From: an uncultured Lachnoclostridium sp.
GTDB lineage: Bacteria > Bacillota > Clostridia > Lachnospirales > Lachnospiraceae
Direction of reading: 5' to 3'
Length of the DNA stretch: 8,513 nucleotides
NCBI GenBank assembly: GCA_958425285.1
Contig: CATZVV010000066.1
Span: forward strand, 1-8,513
Shown piece by piece: positions 5,861-8,513 of this stretch (its first letter is position 1; every line of letters begins with the position of its first letter). The notes beneath the pieces are model-generated. The model ran no database searches, had not been told where the DNA came from, and saw nothing but the letters and a program-made list of their open reading frames with translations. Both the position numbers and the translations under genes were made by a program.

Positions 5861-6319
5861 ATGAATTATGAGGTGCTTTTAAAAGAAGCCCATGAAGAAG
5901 GCCTGATCGTAAAAGAAAAACCACTAAAATATAATAATGGCAGAATCAAAGGAAAAAGAATTGCCATTCGTAAGGATATTGATACTTCTACAGAAAAAGC
6001 TTGTGTCCTTGCTGAAGAGCTGGGACATCACTATACATCAGTCGGAAACATTATTGATATGGAAGATCTGTCTAACCGGAAACAGGAACGACAGGCTCGT
6101 CTGTGGGGCTATAACAAGCTGATCGGGCTGACTGGCATCGTCAATGCATTTAAGGCTGGTTGCCACTCGGCATATGAAGCCGCCGAGTTTTTAGAAGTGA
6201 CAGAAGAATATTTGCAAGAATGTATAGACTGCTACAGGGGGAAATACGGAGTGTATACTGAAATCGACAATTATATAATATATTTCATCCCAAATTTAGC
6301 AGTCATGGAAAAGATATAA
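5861..6319 (+). CDS. ImmA/IrrE-family metallopeptidase-like protein with altered zinc motif, 152 aa
   Basis: ImmA-type proteins are zinc peptidases that cleave the partner repressor and induce the mobile element. The family motif region here is CVLAEELGHHYTSVG (48-62), where the canonical HExxH reads EELGH (52-56). The catalytic-type glutamate E53 and second histidine H56 are present, but the first histidine is replaced by glutamate and an extra H57 follows. Downstream, RKQERQARLWGYNKLI (73-88) corresponds to the usual third-ligand helix, with E76 as the likely ligand. The size fits the short phage members. The start at 5861 has GGAGG (5847-5851) at 9-nt spacing. An in-frame GTG at 5828 lacks an SD and is rejected. 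It directly follows the repressor gene and is probably cotranscribed. Family confidence is good. Whether it is an active protease is uncertain. Confidence 0.85.
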   Translation: MNYEVLLKEAHEEGLIVKEKPLKYNNGRIKGKRIAIRKDIDTSTEKACVLAEELGHHYTSVGNIIDMEDLSNRKQERQARLWGYNKLIGLTGIVNAFKAGCHSAYEAAEFLEVTEEYLQECIDCYRGKYGVYTEIDNYIIYFIPNLAVMEKI

Positions 6320-6388
6320 CCTCGGAAGAGATTATATAAATGGGGTTGGGTTTTCTCGAATCATAAGAGAAAGAGAGGAAATGAAAAA

Positions 6389-7414
6389 ATGGGATGGAGG
6401 TTTAGAAAGAGTTTTAAAATTGCTCCCGGTGTAAAGCTTAATCTTAACAAAAATAGTCACAGCTTTACTTTTGGTGGAAAAGGAGCCCACTACACAATCA
6501 ATTCAAAAGGAAAACGAACAAAAACAGTTGGTATCCATGGAACTGGTATATCTTATAATGAATCCACCAGCAAAAAATCTAATAATGCGGGAGGTAAAAA
6601 AACAAATATGAGCGGCAAAGATTCGGGAGGACAAAGCGTTGGTTGTTTAGGATTCATTGGAATTCTGATTCTGTTTTGTATTGCATTGTATTTATATTCA
6701 TTCTGTTGGATTCCTGCAATTCCTATATTGATATACTTCATCGTAAGTAAAAAATATGCTATACATAAGAAAAGAAATATCACTATATGTTCTATTGTTC
6801 TTGCAACTTCTTTGATTGCGTTTGCTATGCTGAATTCTCCGTCAGACCTAAACAGTATCACTGCCGATTGGGGAAAGACAACATTTGATATATCAGAGAC
6901 TATAGAAGTAAAAATAACTGGCTCACCTGACGATGCAGAAATTTCCAGTCTGGAGTTATCCAAGAACAATATTGCAAAACTTGAATATTTAGATGGAAAA
7001 GCATTTATCACATTCACCGACACTGGTGAGGCAGCTCTATTCTTCACAGCAAATGACGATGTGACAAGTTCTACTACTACAATAACAGTTGTTGATCGTG
7101 AAGCTGAAGAACAAGCACAAAAGGAAGCAGAAGAACGGGCTGCGCAAGAACGCTTAGCTAAAGAACAGGCTGAACAGGAAGCCCAAGCGCAGGCTGAACA
7201 AGAAGCGGCTGAACAGGCTGAACAAGAAAAGGCTCAGCAAGAGGAACAAAGCTCTCAAGAGCAACAACAACCGCAAGAACAAATGGTATGGATTCCACAA
7301 TCTGGAAGTAAATATCATAGCACTTCATCCTGTAGCGGAATGAAAAATCCTACACAAGTAACAATATCCGAAGCTCAAAGCATGGGATATGCACCTTGCA
7401 AAAAATGTTATTGA
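6389..7414 (+). CDS. DUF4236 membrane protein with Glu/Gln/Ala coiled coil and zinc-binding-like tail, 341 aa
   Basis: The domains in order are as follows. DUF4236 spans residues 1-57 (MGWRFRKSFKIAPGVKLNLN, then SFTFGGKGAHYTINSKGKRT and GIHGTGISY). A Gly/Ser/Lys-rich linker covers about 58-84. Hydrophobic segments lie at about 85-119 (one or two helices) and 131-148. A beta-rich, Ig-like stretch (about 155-236) contains TFDISETIEVKITGSP and ends TTTITVVDRE. A repetitive Glu/Gln/Ala coiled coil covers about 237-298. The C-terminal module, from VWIPQSGSKYH to APCKKC (300-340), has putative metal ligands H310, C315, C337 and C340. That tail resembles a zinc-binding module at the ends of various Firmicute secreted or membrane proteins. 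The start is fixed by the conserved MGWRFRKS and by AGAGG (6374-6378) at 10-nt spacing. DUF4236 has no known function. The position between immA-like and integrase genes is a usual cargo slot. Confidence 0.85.
   Translation: MGWRFRKSFKIAPGVKLNLNKNSHSFTFGGKGAHYTINSKGKRTKTVGIHGTGISYNESTSKKSNNAGGKKTNMSGKDSGGQSVGCLGFIGILILFCIALYLYSFCWIPAIPILIYFIVSKKYAIHKKRNITICSIVLATSLIAFAMLNSPSDLNSITADWGKTTFDISETIEVKITGSPDDAEISSLELSKNNIAKLEYLDGKAFITFTDTGEAALFFTANDDVTSSTTTITVVDREAEEQAQKEAEERAAQERLAKEQAEQEAQAQAEQEAAEQAEQEKAQQEEQSSQEQQQPQEQMVWIPQSGSKYHSTSSCSGMKNPTQVTISEAQSMGYAPCKKCY
7100..7282 (+). repeat. in-frame imperfect repeat encoding the EQ/EA-rich coiled coil
   Basis: Within the DUF4236 gene, units resembling GCTGAACAGGAAGC and GCTGAACAAGAAGC recur and encode AEQE/AEQA tetrads over about residues 238-298. 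The unit spacing is irregular and codons vary between GAA/GAG and CAA/CAG, so this is an old, partly diverged repeat. It is a likely site of length variation between related phages. Confidence 0.6.
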
Positions 7415-7421
7415 ATATAAA

Positions 7422-7565
7422 CCGCCCCAGTGCTACAAACACCGGGACGGATGACATATCCGAAGATATGCACATATTAAGCCAAAAATATTGTATCATC
7501 TTCGGGGCAGCCTTGCAATCCAGAACTTTCGTTCTGTTTTGGCTGTTATTTTTATACCCAAAATA
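7422..7565 (+). promoter_or_regulatory. structured leader with alternative hairpins before the integrase
   Basis: The 167-bp gap between the DUF4236 and integrase genes is full of inverted repeats. The first is CCGCCCCAGTG (7422-7432) with CACCGGGACGG (7440-7450), two mismatches and a 7-nt loop. CATATC/GATATG (7455-7470) closes a CGAA loop. CCGAAGAT (7460-7467) can instead pair with ATCTTCGG (7498-7505). AGCCAAAA (7480-7487) can pair with TTTTGGCT (7537-7544), while CAGCC (7508-7512) competes for GGCTG (7541-7545). CAGAAC/GTTCTG (7521-7536) forms a tight hairpin. TATTTT/AAAATA (7547-7565) abuts the SD AAAGGAG (7567-7573). The first hairpin lacks a U tract, so it is not a standard terminator. 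A cis-acting RNA switch controlling the integrase is a hypothesis. DNA sites for integrase or excisionase are the alternative. Confidence 0.45.
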
Positions 7566-7581
7566 CAAAGGAGATGATGTT

Positions 7582-8513
7582 ATGGCAAAAAAGAAAAAGC
7601 ATCCGAATCTTCCGAACGGCTACGGAACGATCCGGAAACTCTCCGGAAACCGGAGGAACCCATACTCTGTGCATCCGCCGGTTACGGAATTCACAGTAGA
7701 CGGAAAACCGGTTATGAAAAAGGCGCTCTGCTATGTTTCAGACTGGTACGTAGGATTTGCAGTCCTGACCGCATACAAAGCCGGGACCTACAAGCCTGGG
7801 ATGGAAAAGGAACTGGAAATTATGCGTGCAATGGAGGAAGATGATTTACACGTATTTACAAAACGGATTCTTGCCGATTATACTATTGCAACAAGACCGG
7901 AAGCCACTAAGCAAGGCACTTTGACATTTGCAGAACTGTATCAGCAGTATTATGACTGGAAGTATAATGGAAAAAGGAAGTACGCCGAGCAATCCAAATA
8001 CGCAAACAAGGCAGCCTTTAAAAATTGTAAGTCTATACACAATATGCGTATTGATGAAATCACTTATGATCAAATGCAAGAACTTGTTGATCTTTGTGAT
8101 CTCAAATTTTCCTCCGTATCAAACATGGTATCGTTAATGAAGCAAATGTACAAATATGCTTTAGCCAAGTTCATGGTAGATAAAGATCCGACATTACTAT
8201 TAAAGGTCCGAATCGCAAATGATTGTGAACATGGAGTTCCATTTTCCGAAACGGACATCGAAACTTTGTGGAAACATGAGAATGATGATGTGGCACAAGT
8301 ACTCTTGATCTTATGCTATTCGGGTTTTCGAATCATGGAGCTACAAGCTATTACCGTAAATCTGCATGACATGTATTTTCATGGGGGCTTGAAAAACAGA
8401 ACAAGTAAAGAAAGATTTGTTCCCATTCACTCAGCTATTCAACATCTCGTGAAATACCGACTGGAACACTATAATGCGCTTCTTCCAATGACCTATACAA
8501 CATTCCGGAAGAA
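7582..8513 (+). CDS. int: phage tyrosine integrase, C-terminal end missing at window edge
   Basis: The reading frame from the ATG at 7582 stays open for 310 codons to the window edge. AAAGGAG (7567-7573) lies 8 nt before the start. The N-terminus (MAKKKKHPNLPNGYGTIRKLSGNRRNPYSV) is the basic arm-binding type seen in Firmicute phage and ICE integrases. A SAM-like core-binding region spans about 113-205, with LTFAELYQQYYDWKY near its start. The catalytic domain begins around 218 with PFSETDIETLW and contains LLILCYSGFRIMEL with catalytic Arg R250 in the SGxRxxEL box, then the beta-hairpin GGLKNRTSKERFVPIH with the probable catalytic Lys K271. The HxxR and Tyr motifs lie beyond the window. It is the distal gene of the lysogeny arm, so the attachment site would be expected just past the right edge. 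Confidence 0.95.
   Translation, partial: MAKKKKHPNLPNGYGTIRKLSGNRRNPYSVHPPVTEFTVDGKPVMKKALCYVSDWYVGFAVLTAYKAGTYKPGMEKELEIMRAMEEDDLHVFTKRILADYTIATRPEATKQGTLTFAELYQQYYDWKYNGKRKYAEQSKYANKAAFKNCKSIHNMRIDEITYDQMQELVDLCDLKFSSVSNMVSLMKQMYKYALAKFMVDKDPTLLLKVRIANDCEHGVPFSETDIETLWKHENDDVAQVLLILCYSGFRIMELQAITVNLHDMYFHGGLKNRTSKERFVPIHSAIQHLVKYRLEHYNALLPMTYTTFRK

Noticed and set aside
6352..6372. TTTCTC/GAGAAA hairpin between the ImmA-like and DUF4236 genes
   Set aside because: Only six mostly A/T-containing base pairs with a 9-nt loop and no T tract; too weak to call a terminator or operator.
6553..7047. 164-codon minus-strand open frame within the DUF4236 gene
   Set aside because: It is antisense to a gene with a recognisable N-terminal domain, has no SD or neighbours on that strand, and is hydrophobic only because it mirrors the membrane segments.
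7422..7450. Hairpin after the DUF4236 gene as an intrinsic terminator
   Set aside because: The stem has two mismatches and is followed by ATGACATATC, not a T tract, so it is described as part of the structured leader instead.
7846..8258. Minus-strand and alternate plus-strand short open frames inside the integrase
   Set aside because: All lie within the integrase reading frame that carries the core-binding and catalytic motifs, and none has an SD.
1..8513. tRNA genes, CRISPR arrays, insertion sequences or phage attachment direct repeats
   Set aside because: I looked for cloverleaf-like sequence, regularly spaced repeats, transposase motifs and long direct repeats and saw none. The attachment site is expected outside the right edge.

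Overview
This window looks like the lysogeny-control region and the start of the early region of a temperate phage (prophage) from a low-to-moderate GC Firmicute, most likely a gut Clostridia/Lachnospiraceae-type host. The reasons are strong AGGAGG-type ribosome binding sites, AT-rich regulatory DNA, and a gene set typical of Firmicute siphoviruses: DUF669, a Sak4-like ATPase, a RecF/Rad50-like ATPase, a BRO/KilA-C antirepressor, a DUF739 Cro-like protein, an XRE repressor, an ImmA/IrrE protein and a tyrosine integrase. No rRNA, tRNA, CRISPR array or insertion sequence is visible. The assignment to a host family is inference.

Layout. Two divergent transcription units meet at a 163-bp switch region (4795-4957). 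Leftward (minus strand, early lytic direction), in order of transcription: a DUF739 Cro-like HTH protein (4555-4794), a BRO-N/KilA-C antirepressor (3768-4541), an unknown 96-aa protein (3494-3784), a small HTH/excisionase-like protein (3138-3368), a two-helix membrane protein (2857-3132), a RecF/Rad50-like coiled-coil ATPase (1489-2784), a Sak4-like RecA-fold ATPase (338-1489) and a DUF669 protein cut by the left edge (1-323). Several junctions overlap or nearly abut, so this is probably one operon. Rightward (plus strand, lysogeny direction): an XRE repressor without a LexA-type peptidase domain (4958-5806), an ImmA/IrrE-family metallopeptidase-like protein (5861-6319), a multi-domain DUF4236 membrane protein with a probable zinc-binding tail (6389-7414), a structured 168-bp leader, and a tyrosine integrase cut by the right edge (7582-8513).

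How it probably works. A near-consensus leftward promoter (TTGACA, 17-bp spacer, TATGAT) and a weaker rightward promoter face away from each other. An 18-bp operator of form AGTTCA-N6-TGAACT lies at the predicted leftward start site, and a second copy with the same half-sites lies 243 bp downstream, just before the antirepressor gene. A degraded third copy overlaps the rightward -35. A different palindrome with the same geometry (TTGACA-N6-TGTCAA) covers the leftward -35. The repressor lacks self-cleavage machinery and is followed by an ImmA-like gene, so induction probably follows the ImmR/ImmA scheme, with the antirepressor as a second route. The most interesting points are the repeated operator, the altered zinc motif (EELGH for HExxH) in the ImmA-like protein, an apparent internal duplication in the repressor, the unusual DUF4236 protein in the cargo position, and the structured leader before the integrase. 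None of these proves a new system. The DUF4236 gene is the best candidate for an uncharacterised accessory (possibly exclusion or defence) function.
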